From: Lachnospira pectinoschiza
GTDB lineage: Bacteria > Bacillota > Clostridia > Lachnospirales > Lachnospiraceae
Length of the DNA: 64,000 nt
Assembly: GCF_900103815.1 (NCBI RefSeq)
Contig: NZ_FNHZ01000003.1
Span: 217,315 to 281,314, forward strand
Direction: 5' to 3'
In this document: positions 1 to 7,593 of the stretch, in pieces
Layout of the letters: each line of letters starts with the position of its first letter
Position numbering within the stretch: position 1 is the stretch's first letter
The notes under the pieces: generated by a model
Told to the model about the DNA's origin: nothing
Database searches by the model: none
What the model saw: only the letters and a program-made list of their open reading frames with translations
Translations under genes and position numbers: made by a program

Positions 1-216
1 GTAGGAAATATAGATTGTTGCAAAATCTGGCTGTCCTGTAATAGGGCAAAGTGATGTAAACTCTGGACAGTTGAACTTTACAAAATAGTCATTTCCTGGA
101 TGCTTATTAACAAATGTCTCTAAAACTTCTGGTGCGTAGTCTGACTTATACTTAACGCCAGCCTGACCTAATAATGTAACATTTTCTCTCTCTTCTGGTT
201 TTCTTGTTGTACTCAT
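1..216 (-). CDS. queF: NADPH-dependent 7-cyano-7-deazaguanine reductase QueF (partial)
   Basis: This is the N-terminal 72 codons of QueF, which reduces preQ0 to preQ1 in the cytoplasm during queuosine synthesis. The visible segment holds the family signature [16 protein letters not shown], where the conserved Cys normally lies in a CPxTGQPD context. The gene starts at the ATG complementary to 214-216, behind a GGAGG ribosome binding site, and runs off the left edge of the window, so the catalytic C-terminal half cannot be checked. It is the last gene of a queD-queE-queC-queF operon read leftward, so the whole preQ1 branch appears to be encoded together. Confidence 0.93.
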   Translation of the reverse strand, partial: MSTTRKPEERENVTLLGQAGVKYKSDYAPEVLETFVNKHPGNDYFVKFNCPEFTSLCPITGQPDFATIYISY

Positions 217-343
217 ATTATACCTCCGGCTAATTAGCCTACCTTTCTGTATGATATCTTTACCATGATTATAGTTTGTATATTATATCTCTTATTTACG
301 TTTAAAATGTGTCTATAGATTAGTATTTAAATTAGTCTATAAA

Positions 344-1054
344 TTAATCTTCAAACTCGTATGTTAGGGCTGGATCTGGGACTCCGTTAAGTCTAAAGGC
401 TTCCGCTCTATCAATACATGTACCGCAAACGCCACATGGCTTATCCTTACCTTCATAGCAGCTCCATGTGTACTTATAAGGAACCCCCAGTCTAAGGCCT
501 TCCTTTACTACATCTGCCTTATGAGAATTAATAAAAGGAGCAACAATCTTTAACTGCTTTCCACTTCCCTCATAAATTGCCTTATTCATAGCATCATTAA
601 ATACAGTTGAGCAATCTGGATAAGCACTACCTGCTGCATCATCTGCATGGGCACCATAGTAAATTACGCTACATTCCTTAGAAAGAGCAAAACTTGCTGC
701 TGATGAAAGGAATAAACCATTTCTAAATGGAACGTAAGTTGAAACTGGCTTTCCATCTGTTTCCTTTAACTGCTCTGCATAACTTTCCTTTGGAATCTCT
801 TCTTCAGAACCCTTTAAAAGGGAACAATTACTATATGTAAAAATCTTTGCTAAATCGAGAGTGTAGAGCTCAACGCCGTAAAATTCACAGACCTTTTTAG
901 CGCTCTTTACTTCTCTGTCATGCTTCTGTCCGTAGCTAATTGAAAGAGCTACAACATTTTCCTTACCATATTTATCCACTGCCATACCAAGACATGTTGT
1001 ACTATCGATTCCACCACTACATAGTACTAATGCTTTTTCTTTTTTCTCTGCCAT
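344..1054 (-). CDS. queC: 7-cyano-7-deazaguanine synthase QueC
   Basis: QueC is the ATP-dependent cytoplasmic enzyme that converts 7-carboxy-7-deazaguanine to preQ0. The 236-residue length is usual for the family. The N-terminus has the PP-loop LCSGGIDSTT (about residues 11-20) that binds ATP, and the C-terminus has the zinc-binding cysteines in CYEGKDKPCGVCGTC. The start ATG sits behind a GGAAGG ribosome binding site. It lies between queE and queF on the same strand, with a hairpin in the 58-nt gap after queE. Nothing looks broken. Confidence 0.97.
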   Translation of the reverse strand: MAEKKEKALVLCSGGIDSTTCLGMAVDKYGKENVVALSISYGQKHDREVKSAKKVCEFYGVELYTLDLAKIFTYSNCSLLKGSEEEIPKESYAEQLKETDGKPVSTYVPFRNGLFLSSAASFALSKECSVIYYGAHADDAAGSAYPDCSTVFNDAMNKAIYEGSGKQLKIVAPFINSHKADVVKEGLRLGVPYKYTWSCYEGKDKPCGVCGTCIDRAEAFRLNGVPDPALTYEFED

Positions 1055-1083
1055 AATCTTAACCTTCCTTTTCTAATATATTT

Positions 1084-1112
1084 TGTCGTAGTTAGCTTCG
1101 CTAACTGCGACA
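1084..1112. repeat. perfect hairpin between queE and queC
   Basis: A palindrome with arms TAGTTAGC/GCTAACT inside GTCG/CGAC abuts the queE stop codon directly. It has no T-tract, so it is probably not a terminator. It could stabilise or be a processing site in the operon mRNA, and it resembles the compact GC-rich hairpins found in other 3' regions of this window. Confidence 0.7.
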
Positions 1113-1796
1113 TTACACTCCTTGCTTGTTTGGGTCCCAGATGATTTTGTGCATCTGTAACTGTAAGAAGACATCATTCATTTCATGCTCCTTCATAAAA
1201 TCAACGATTTCCACTGGTTCAATCTGTCCAAACACAGGGCTTATAATGCAATTTGCTTTTGAAGTTAAATCATATTTTGTTATGATTTCAAGTGTTCTTT
1301 CAAGGTCAGCTCTGCTGCCACTAACAAACTTTACTGAATCCTCCTTATGAAGATAGTTAAAGTTTTCTGTATCCATGGCTGCCTCGCAACCTGAACTTGC
1401 AAGCTTATAATCAAGTGTCATAACCGGACGACGCTTCCAATCATCATATTTCTTAATTGGTTGACTTCCGTTTGTTTCAATTTCAAGTCTAATGTCATCT
1501 AACTCTAAAATAGCTGCAATAAGCTTATCAACATCCTTCTTTAAAAGAGGTTCACCACCTGTTAATGTCACATTTTTACAATTAGAATTCTTAACAATAT
1601 CAACAATTTCTCTTATTGTCTTTTTCTCAAATTTAACATCTGCTTTATTAGCCCACTTAGTATCGCAATAGCTACAATCTAGGTTACATCCTGCAAGTCT
1701 AATAAAAAGTGCTAACTGACCTGCTCTTCTACCCTCGCCATTAATACTTATAAAATGTTCTACTAAAGGAAATGTTAACTCATAATTAATGTCCAT
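1113..1796 (-). CDS. queE: 7-carboxy-7-deazaguanine synthase QueE
   Basis: QueE is a radical SAM enzyme that contracts 6-carboxytetrahydropterin to 7-carboxy-7-deazaguanine. The protein (227 residues from the chosen ATG) contains GCNLDCSYCDTKWA, the CxxxCxxC cluster motif, at about residues 35-48, and a TGGEPLL glycine-rich segment that contacts SAM. The ATG at 1796 is preferred because it lies about 10 nt after AAAGGA; an in-frame TTG three codons earlier would sit almost on that site. It is the second gene of the operon, between queD and queC. Confidence 0.96.
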   Translation of the reverse strand: MDINYELTFPLVEHFISINGEGRRAGQLALFIRLAGCNLDCSYCDTKWANKADVKFEKKTIREIVDIVKNSNCKNVTLTGGEPLLKKDVDKLIAAILELDDIRLEIETNGSQPIKKYDDWKRRPVMTLDYKLASSGCEAAMDTENFNYLHKEDSVKFVSGSRADLERTLEIITKYDLTSKANCIISPVFGQIEPVEIVDFMKEHEMNDVFLQLQMHKIIWDPNKQGV

Positions 1797-1819
1797 TTTA
1801 TTCAATTCCTTTTCTACTA

Positions 1820-2227
1820 TTACTTTGTGTATGTTGCGTAGTTCTTTGGTGTCTCATATACCTTAATTTCTACGATAGGATAATTCTTCTTTTCTAACTC
1901 CTCAAAGAAAAACTTTGCAAAACCTTCAGCAGTTGGCATAAAATCCATTATGTTAATCTTAAAGCCCTCATCCATTAAAGCTTCAAGAGTTGCAGGCTTT
2001 AAACTATCCTTCTTCATTATTAAACTATGATCAAAATTATCGCAGATCTCCTTTAGGTCTCTCTTAATGTCAGTAAAATCAACTAACATACCAAGCTCGT
2101 CAAGTTCTTCGCCCTTTAAAGTTACTTCAATACTCCATCTATGACCGTGAAGATTCTTACATTTACCTGGGTAACCGGCAAGAAAATGTGCCGCATCGAA
2201 TTCAGCTTTTGTTGTCACACTATACAT
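1820..2227 (-). CDS. queD: 6-carboxy-5,6,7,8-tetrahydropterin synthase QueD
   Basis: QueD acts on dihydroneopterin triphosphate to give 6-carboxytetrahydropterin, the first dedicated step after GTP cyclohydrolase. The 135-residue protein carries the family landmarks FDAAHFL (zinc His), a CKNLHGHRW segment with the catalytic Cys and two further zinc His residues, and a conserved PTAEGFAKFF near the C-terminus. The start is behind AAGGAG. It is the promoter-proximal gene of queD-queE-queC-queF; no folE (GTP cyclohydrolase) is in the window. The upstream leader has a terminator-like hairpin and a possible pseudoknot. Confidence 0.96.
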   Translation of the reverse strand: MYSVTTKAEFDAAHFLAGYPGKCKNLHGHRWSIEVTLKGEELDELGMLVDFTDIKRDLKEICDNFDHSLIMKKDSLKPATLEALMDEGFKINIMDFMPTAEGFAKFFFEELEKKNYPIVEIKVYETPKNYATYTK

Positions 2228-2269
2228 AATAATTTCTCCTTATAACACTACTAAAACACTAATTATCAT

Positions 2270-2380
2270 GTACCATCAGACTAAAAATAAATAAAGCCCC
2301 AGAGTAAAACACTTCTGGGGCATAAATTCAGAATTTAGCCCTAGTTTTATTTAACGACAGGATGGTACAAATGAACTGTC
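2270..2380 (-). promoter_or_regulatory. structured leader upstream of queD (candidate riboswitch/attenuator)
   Basis: On the minus-strand RNA, a stem GACAG/CTGTC (2356-2380) has a 15-nt loop containing GUACCAUC (2361-2368). Downstream, after a strong GC hairpin (2296-2321), comes GAUGGUAC (2270-2277), exactly complementary to that loop. Hairpin, A-rich joint, second hairpin, then a loop-complement is the layout of preQ1-II/III type pseudoknots. I cannot match a known preQ1 aptamer consensus, in particular not the CUAG/ACUAA core of preQ1-I, so the assignment rests on topology and on the gene downstream. Confidence 0.4.
2296..2321 (-). terminator. intrinsic terminator-like hairpin between gltX and queD
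   Basis: Stem GCCCCAGA/TCTGGGGC is followed on the minus strand by a T-rich tail (CTTTATTTATTTTT). It may end the gltX transcript, act as an attenuator for queD, or both. It lies inside the putative pseudoknot of the queD leader. Confidence 0.8.
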
Positions 2381-2384
2381 AATT

Positions 2385-2775
2385 GTAAAAAGGAGGGACC
2401 CACGAAGTGGGAGGATTCCTTATTACACGTGCACATCTAATTGCCAACGGCAATTCTAATGATGTGCACTCCTTGAATTCGCCTTAAGGGTGGACCGCGT
2501 TAGCGGTGGATTCCTTAAGGCCCAAGATGAAACTTTAGTTTCAGCTTGATGTGTGCAAGTACTTCATAATTTAATACTGAGCTACTTGCACACATAAGGA
2601 TGTGCCCACAAAGTGGGCAGATCCCTTGCTACACGTGCACATCTAATTGCCAACGGCAATTCTAATGATGTGCACTCCACAAACGTCGACAAATTCGCTT
2701 TAGCTAATTTGTTGACATTCCTTGTGAAAAGAACAGTCGCGCAGCGACATATTCCTTTTCACTTTATATTTCTTA
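2385..2775. repeat. array of nested palindromes downstream of gltX
   Basis: About 390 bp with no credible gene are filled by consecutive stem-loops: CCCAC/GTGGG, GTGCACATC/GATGTGCAC with inner AATTGCC/GGCAATT, CCTTAAG/CTTAAGG with inner ACCGC/GCGGT, TGTGTGCAAGTA/TACTTGCACACA, TGCCCAC/GTGGGCA, a second exact copy of the GTGCACATC unit, GTCGACAAATT-type and GTGAAAAG/CTTTTCAC with inner GTCGC/GCGAC. Several units carry ATTCC between the inner hairpin and the outer 3' arm. The 49-nt block at 2424-2472 recurs identically at 2630-2678. The array lies between the gltX stop and the next terminator, so it is probably transcribed as 3' UTR. Confidence 0.85.
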
Positions 2776-2785
2776 TTCAATTTTC

Positions 2786-4483
2786 CTACTTAATACAAGC
2801 CTGAATCTTTTCTCTCATTACATCCTCACCCATAATATGAACGATAGTCCAAAGGTCAGGTGTGTTAGCTCTACCAGTTACTGCAATTCTTACAGCCTCA
2901 GCGATATCTGAAACTGAACCCTTGAAGTTTTCTGGATTAGCCTTATAAGCCTTCATATCTGATGCATAACCTAATTCATCAGCGATTTCCTTAAGCTTGT
3001 TAAACCAAGCAGAGTTATCATCGTTGTGGTCATACTTAGCAAGGTAAGCTGTTAAGATCTTGCTGATTTCATCAGCGTCTAATCTAAAGTCATCCTTTTC
3101 CTTACCATTCATATCAACTTCTCCACCTTCAATAAAGGCTTCTGTTACTGCATCAATGCCAAAGAAGTAATCAAAGAGGTTAAGAATCTGTCTAGCATAC
3201 ATAAGATCCTTTCTTCTTCTCTTAGCACCAACACCCATGTATAAACGAAGGATTGAAAGCATCTTTTCCTTATCAGCAAACCAAATCTTAGCCTTTTCAG
3301 GTTCATTCTCCTCGGCCCAGTTATAAAGGAATTCGTAAACATCTTCCTCTGATAACTTAGAGAACTCGTTCTTACAAATGTTATGAAGCTTTTCCTTATC
3401 AAAAAGAGCACCAGAAACACTCATCTTCTCAACTGTGAATGGGAATTCATTAATATCCTTATCAGGATACTTATCATGCCATTCCTCGAAGTTAGAGTTA
3501 AGAAGTGTAAGAAGATATACCTTCATTGTGTATGGATGGTAACCATCCTTACGGTAATAATCAAGGCTTAACTCTGGATCCTTTCTCTTAGATAACTTTC
3601 TCTTACCACCAGTTGTTTCATCAAACTTCATAAGGTGAGCTGTATGAGCATACTTAGGCATCTTAAATCCTAATACATGGAATAATTCATAATGTGTAGG
3701 AACTGATGATAACCACTCGCCACCTCTAATAACTGTTGTTGTTCTCATGAAATGATCATCAATCGCATGAGCAAAATGATATGTTGGAATACCATCCTTC
3801 TTTAAAAGAACGATATCGTGAATGTTCTCTGGTAATTTAATTTCACCCTTAATACTATCAACAAATGTGATTTCCTTATCTGGGCTACCCTGTGAACGAA
3901 GTCTTAATACGTAAGGCTTGCCTGCCTTAATATTCTCTTCGATTGTCTCGTATGATAAATCACGGCTAATAGCGTACTTGCCATAGTAACCTGTAAGTTC
4001 CTTATTAGCTTCCTGCTTCTGTCTGATTTCTTCAAGTTCTTCCTCAGTTGCGAAACAAGGATAAGCTAAACCTCTTTCAACTAATGATTTTGCAAATGTA
4101 TGATAAATCTCTACTCTCTGTCTCTGGAAATAAGGACCATAAGCATTACGAGGATCTGAATCATCGAAACCTGCACCCTCATCAAATTCAATATCAAAAT
4201 ATCTTAAAACGTTAATAATAATATCAACGGCACCGTCTACTTTACGCTTTTCATCTGTATCTTCGATACGAAGATAAAAAACTCCACCCTTTCTATGAGC
4301 AATTCTTTCATCAGCTAATGCTGAATAAAGGTTACCTAAATGAATAAATCCTGTAGGTGATGGAGCCATACGTGTAACTTCAGCACCGTTAGGTAACTTT
4401 CTATATGGGAATTTCTCTTCATAATACTCTGGTGTATGTTCTACATCAGGAAATAAAAGATTAGCTAACTTCTGATAATCCAT
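2786..4483 (-). CDS. gltX: glutamyl-tRNA synthetase
   Basis: This class I aminoacyl-tRNA synthetase charges tRNA-Glu (possibly also tRNA-Gln) in the cytoplasm. The 565-residue protein has the ATP-binding HIGH-equivalent HLGN at residues 48-51 after a PSPTGF segment, and the second signature KLSKR at 296-300. The C-terminal part is the longer form seen in many Clostridia. The start ATG follows GGAGGATATT. It appears monocistronic: a terminator-like hairpin lies upstream and the nested hairpin array downstream. I looked for a T-box leader and found none. Confidence 0.95.
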   Translation of the reverse strand: MDYQKLANLLFPDVEHTPEYYEEKFPYRKLPNGAEVTRMAPSPTGFIHLGNLYSALADERIAHRKGGVFYLRIEDTDEKRKVDGAVDIIINVLRYFDIEFDEGAGFDDSDPRNAYGPYFQRQRVEIYHTFAKSLVERGLAYPCFATEEELEEIRQKQEANKELTGYYGKYAISRDLSYETIEENIKAGKPYVLRLRSQGSPDKEITFVDSIKGEIKLPENIHDIVLLKKDGIPTYHFAHAIDDHFMRTTTVIRGGEWLSSVPTHYELFHVLGFKMPKYAHTAHLMKFDETTGGKRKLSKRKDPELSLDYYRKDGYHPYTMKVYLLTLLNSNFEEWHDKYPDKDINEFPFTVEKMSVSGALFDKEKLHNICKNEFSKLSEEDVYEFLYNWAEENEPEKAKIWFADKEKMLSILRLYMGVGAKRRRKDLMYARQILNLFDYFFGIDAVTEAFIEGGEVDMNGKEKDDFRLDADEISKILTAYLAKYDHNDDNSAWFNKLKEIADELGYASDMKAYKANPENFKGSVSDIAEAVRIAVTGRANTPDLWTIVHIMGEDVMREKIQACIK

Positions 4484-4530
4484 AATATCCTCCTAAACTA
4501 TTTTATAAGCTCTCGCTTATATCCAACTAA

Positions 4531-4569
4531 AAAATAGATTGAACTGCAAAAGACAATCCAATCTATTTT
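4531..4569 (-). terminator. hairpin with T-tract upstream of gltX
   Basis: AAAATAGATTG pairs with CAATCTATTTT; on the minus strand the stem runs into TTTTTTAG. It sits 48 nt before the gltX start in the direction of transcription, so it either ends an upstream transcript or attenuates gltX. Confidence 0.6.
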
Positions 4570-4597
4570 ACACATTTTTTAGCATTTTTTCAACACG

Positions 4598-4780
4598 TTA
4601 TTTTTCACCAGCATTAATATTAATAATAGAAGAATAGTATTCTTCTATATCTTTATAATTTTCCATTATATCTTCATAATAATCCTTCTTCTTGTTTTTC
4701 TCCGGTCCCGAAACATGTGATACTCCTGAGCCTGTTGCTGACGACAATATCGGCGATGTAACTGCTGATATACTTTCATT
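4598..4780 (-). pseudogene. 3' remnant of an unidentified gene
   Basis: One minus-strand frame stays open for about 60 codons from just after an in-frame TAG (4781-4783) to TAA at 4598-4600, reading ...GPEKNKKKDYYEDIM...INAGEK. The composition (a Ser/Thr/Gly-rich start then a charged helix) looks like the C-terminal tail of a real protein, but there is no start codon near its beginning with a ribosome binding site. I do not recognise the family. The rest of the 4484-4874 gap holds only the two hairpins listed beside it. A chance frame is possible. Confidence 0.35.
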
Positions 4781-4801
4781 CTAAATGGGAGTATAATAAA
4801 A

Positions 4802-4839
4802 AACAGCGAAAACATGGTCTTTCCCCTGCTTTCGCTGTT
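4802..4839 (-). terminator. intrinsic terminator of the DUF4417/toxin operon
   Basis: AACAGCGAAA pairs with TTTCGCTGTT around an 18-nt loop and on the minus strand is followed by TTTTTTATT. It lies about 35 bp after the stop of the acidic partner gene. Confidence 0.8.
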
Positions 4840-4874
4840 ATAAATAAATTGAGAATTTCATAAGAATAATTGCT

Positions 4875-5192
4875 TTATCGGGAGTTTTTTAGATACTTGG
4901 ATTCGATTTCATACTCACTTCCGTATCGATCTATCAATAGATTTAATGCCTTATCTATTTTAGACTGAAACGCCTCTTTCTCGTCATCTGAAGAAAAATC
5001 GTTGGAGGTAAATTCGCTTGGTGTATCTATGTATAATCCATCGAAAGTTTCCTGGATATCTAACAACAGATTATCAAGCTCTTCATCGTTTCTAAGTTCT
5101 TCCGGCAAATCATTGTCGATCAAAGAACCATCTTCATCATAACTCCAAATAGGATAACATTGATATTCAAGAGATAATTTTAATTTTTTCAT
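4875..5192 (-). CDS. small acidic protein, probable immunity/antitoxin partner
   Basis: A 105-residue strongly acidic protein (rich in D and E, e.g. DLPEELRNDEELDN) that I do not recognise as a named family. The start at 5192 is chosen because it follows AAAGGAGAAATCAC; longer readings would begin inside the upstream gene. It begins 13 nt after the stop of a putative BECR-fold nuclease toxin and is the last gene before a terminator. Small acidic proteins directly downstream of such toxins are typically their immunity proteins, binding the basic nuclease. That role is inferred from position and charge only. Confidence 0.65.
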   Translation of the reverse strand: MKKLKLSLEYQCYPIWSYDEDGSLIDNDLPEELRNDEELDNLLLDIQETFDGLYIDTPSEFTSNDFSSDDEKEAFQSKIDKALNLLIDRYGSEYEIESKYLKNSR

Positions 5193-5205
5193 GTGATTTC
5201 TCCTT

Positions 5206-5619
5206 TTAATTTGATTTAGGATTTGCACCAACGATATAGCCATTACTACCAATTGAAATTGCTACTCGTCGAGTCTTTCCTTCGTAAGTAAATTCATAAA
5301 TAGGACGTCCTTTTCCACGTCCTTGATAGCCAACTATGGTTCCACTCTTTACGGCTTGCATTATATACTGTCGAATCTCATCTCGCGAGATATTTTGTTT
5401 TTCAAAGTCGGCTGCATGCTCTTCAATAATATGAGCCAAACCCGATGGTTTATTTCCGAGATGTCCTTTTTCAAGCCATACTATGTTGCCATCAGGATCC
5501 TTAGTAATAGCTACAATGTCCTTTTTATTATATTTTACACCACTTGCATCTAATTGAGAAACAAGTGCCGCACCTTCACCTTTTGTGCCGGAGAATTTTC
5601 CGCTAATTGTTTTACTCAT
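5206..5619 (-). CDS. putative BECR-fold (PBECR-type) RNase toxin
   Basis: A 137-residue protein whose second half (GLAHIIEEHAADF at about 68-80, then a helical stretch, GRPIYEFTYEGKTRRVAISIGSNGYIVGANP) resembles the Barnase/EndoU/ColicinE5-D/RelE-like nuclease domains found at the ends of phage and contact-dependent polymorphic toxins. Candidate active-site residues are the His in HIIEEH and the basic/aromatic residues on the C-terminal strands. Here it stands alone rather than fused to a carrier. Its ATG overlaps the end of the DUF4417 gene by 8 nt (translational coupling) and an acidic small protein follows. RNase activity is inferred from the family resemblance. Confidence 0.6.
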   Translation of the reverse strand: MSKTISGKFSGTKGEGAALVSQLDASGVKYNKKDIVAITKDPDGNIVWLEKGHLGNKPSGLAHIIEEHAADFEKQNISRDEIRQYIMQAVKSGTIVGYQGRGKGRPIYEFTYEGKTRRVAISIGSNGYIVGANPKSN

Positions 5620-6346
5620 TAACTCTCCTTTCCGCAAAAGCTAAACTCGTTTTGCTTGGATAAGAGACAACTTTGATTCCCTGTCTTTTTAATTCATCAA
5701 AACAGGCGTAGCTAGCAGATCCATAAACAATGATTGTGTGCGGATGTAGCTGCTCAACCATTTTGAATAACCCTTGTTCAAACAATGGTCTGTTTTCAAG
5801 ATGCCTAATACCGCTTGCCACAACACCTATTGCAAGCATACTGTTGCTGGGATTACCATCGAAACAATATGACCAAGTTTCTTCTGTACCCCATCGACAA
5901 TTACTAATAACCGAAATGCCTTGCATACCTGCCCAATATCCAAAGGCACACATGCGGTAGTAATTCCACTTTTTAAGTGGTTCAGGAAAGTCAGCATATG
6001 TTGAAAAATCAGGAGCTATAATTCCAGAAAAATGTTTCAGAATTTCTATAGTTTTCTCCGGATATAACCATATGCTACTACGCTTTCCGTCAAACTTTTG
6101 ATCATCAATAAAGAAGTGAACAAAACCTTCTACTTTATAGTCTTTGTTTCCTCTTCGCATTTCTTTTTTATGAATTGCTTTAGCATCATCAAAAGAAATA
6201 AGTTTTGACGGAATTTTTGAAGTTGTTGTAGGACACATCGGAATATCATTGACAGAGAATTTTGCTCCCTCTACCATGAATGCATTCCAAATGTCCTGCA
6301 AACCACTTCTTGATACATTACTTCGATTTATAGAATAATTATTCAT
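5612..6346 (-). CDS. DUF4417 domain protein
   Basis: A 244-residue protein matching the DUF4417 type: long hydrophilic N-terminus, HFFIDDQKF, then GISVISNCRWGTEETWSYCFDG and HPHTIIVYGSASYACF, which look like a Rossmann-like core. The family is uncharacterised but common on phages and integrative elements of Firmicutes, often next to toxin modules. It is the first gene of a three-gene operon (DUF4417, nuclease toxin, acidic partner), with 8-nt overlap to the toxin, and is divergent from the Thoeris-like pair across a 141-bp gap. No signal peptide or membrane segment is evident. Confidence 0.65.
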   Translation of the reverse strand: MNNYSINRSNVSRSGLQDIWNAFMVEGAKFSVNDIPMCPTTTSKIPSKLISFDDAKAIHKKEMRRGNKDYKVEGFVHFFIDDQKFDGKRSSIWLYPEKTIEILKHFSGIIAPDFSTYADFPEPLKKWNYYRMCAFGYWAGMQGISVISNCRWGTEETWSYCFDGNPSNSMLAIGVVASGIRHLENRPLFEQGLFKMVEQLHPHTIIVYGSASYACFDELKRQGIKVVSYPSKTSLAFAERRVNE

Positions 6347-6436
6347 TTATTCATCCACCTTATTATAAAATTCAGAACCCGCTTGGTTTCTCTAATTTCA
6401 TTTTAGGTTCGAAGAGAGAATAACTCGTTCCCACAT

Positions 6437-6463
6437 AGTTACTATAAAGTTACGTTAAGTTAC
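6437..6463 (+). promoter_or_regulatory. three AGTTAC iterons upstream of the macro-domain gene
   Basis: AGTTAC occurs at 6437, 6448 and 6458, spacing 11 and 10 bp, so all three lie on one face of the helix just ahead of the ribosome binding site. This could be an operator for the defence pair or for the divergent operon. No known regulator is assigned. Confidence 0.35.
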
Positions 6464-6487
6464 GATAGAAAGGAGAACAAAATAATA

Positions 6488-7579
6488 ATGGCTTGCTTAG
6501 CAACTCTAGTTAAAACAATAAAACCATTTTGCAAGAACCCTAATGCATCCGATGAAGATATATTTAATGATTTCATTTCACCTTTAGTCAATGCTGGAAA
6601 CATAAAAAATAAAAACAAAGAGCCCCTTTGGCTTAACAAGGGACGTGTAAGCGAACTCCTAAATCAGAAAAAAGATGTTCCAAAAGCTTTAAGGGATGCT
6701 TTAACCCAAATAGACATCGATAAAAAAATCGAATTGCAATTTATAGATTATATAGATGATTTTCTCGAAGAAACAAAAATCCCTGCCTTGCAAGATGCCC
6801 TATTTAATCTGTCCCATAAAACAGACTGCAATCGTGATATCATATACAAGGATAGGGATATGCTAGCCAAACTACTAACTCAAGAATTACGTGCTGCTAT
6901 TTCTGAAAACAACAAAAATGATGAAAGCCCATCTATTATTTGGAAACGCGGGAAAAATCGCATAACAGTTATTGAGGGTGATTTATTCAAATTTGGTTTT
7001 GACAATCGTGGAAAAGATAAAAACATAGTTGTCATTCCTGTAAACACCTCATTTGAAACACACGTCACAAGGAAGTTTGAAGGCGAACCTAAACCTATAG
7101 TATCGGCAACCTCTATCCATGGCCAATGGCTAACTAGGGCCGAACAATCGGGATTAAAGGATTTAGATAAACGCATCCAGCAAAGTCTAGATTTAGATGG
7201 TATAACACCATCTTCTACATCAAAATCCGATAATACTAAACCTCATTGTTATCCCATCGGGACTATTGCTGTAATAGAAGCCAAGAACTGCATTTATTAC
7301 CTGACTGCAATTTCACAGTTCAACCAGAACAATAATGCCCAAAGTTCTGTTGAAGACATTGGCAACTCAGTAAAGGAGTTAATCAAATATCATAACACTC
7401 ATGGTCAGGGATATTCCTTATATCTACCACTGTTAGGCACCGGACTTTCACGTGCAGGCTTATCTTATCAAGAGTCTTATGACATCATTAAAGAAACATT
7501 GCTGAGCAACATCCAACTCATCCAAGGATTCATATTTATTGTTTTTCCTCATGATGAGCTTGCTGAAATTATTTTATAG
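6488..7579 (+). CDS. Thoeris-like effector with C-terminal macro domain (ThsA-macro-like)
   Basis: A 363-residue protein. From about residue 158 it has a macro domain: ITVIEGDLF, then IVVIPVNTSFET, SIHGQW and the ligand-loop signature LPLLGTGLSRAG near the C-terminus, the pattern of the ThsA-type macro domains that sense TIR-made ADP-ribose signals in type II Thoeris. The N-terminal ~150 residues are helical and hydrophilic (SPLVNAG, LNKGRVSELLNQKKDVPKAL) with no transmembrane pair, unlike classical type II ThsA. The start follows AAAGGAG. A TIR gene begins 15 nt after its stop. Probable role: anti-phage effector activated by the TIR product; the N-terminal activity is unknown. Confidence 0.7.
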   Translation: MACLATLVKTIKPFCKNPNASDEDIFNDFISPLVNAGNIKNKNKEPLWLNKGRVSELLNQKKDVPKALRDALTQIDIDKKIELQFIDYIDDFLEETKIPALQDALFNLSHKTDCNRDIIYKDRDMLAKLLTQELRAAISENNKNDESPSIIWKRGKNRITVIEGDLFKFGFDNRGKDKNIVVIPVNTSFETHVTRKFEGEPKPIVSATSIHGQWLTRAEQSGLKDLDKRIQQSLDLDGITPSSTSKSDNTKPHCYPIGTIAVIEAKNCIYYLTAISQFNQNNNAQSSVEDIGNSVKELIKYHNTHGQGYSLYLPLLGTGLSRAGLSYQESYDIIKETLLSNIQLIQGFIFIVFPHDELAEIIL

Positions 7580-7593
7580 AAAGGAGGTCCCTT

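Noticed and set aside
2341..2380. preQ1-I riboswitch
   Set aside because: A small stem followed by an A-rich tail with ACTAG is present, but the loop lacks the complementary UAG segment of the preQ1-I consensus.
2480..2520. GGGTGGACCGCG on the plus strand resembles the T-box antiterminator motif
   Set aside because: It is half of a perfect local hairpin (CCTTAAG/CTTAAGG with inner ACCGC/GCGGT), lacks the rest of a T-box leader and has no aminoacyl-tRNA synthetase or amino acid gene downstream on that strand.
2613..2804. Plus-strand open frame of 63 codons
   Set aside because: It runs through the hairpin array and into the end of gltX; no ribosome binding site and composition set by the palindromes.
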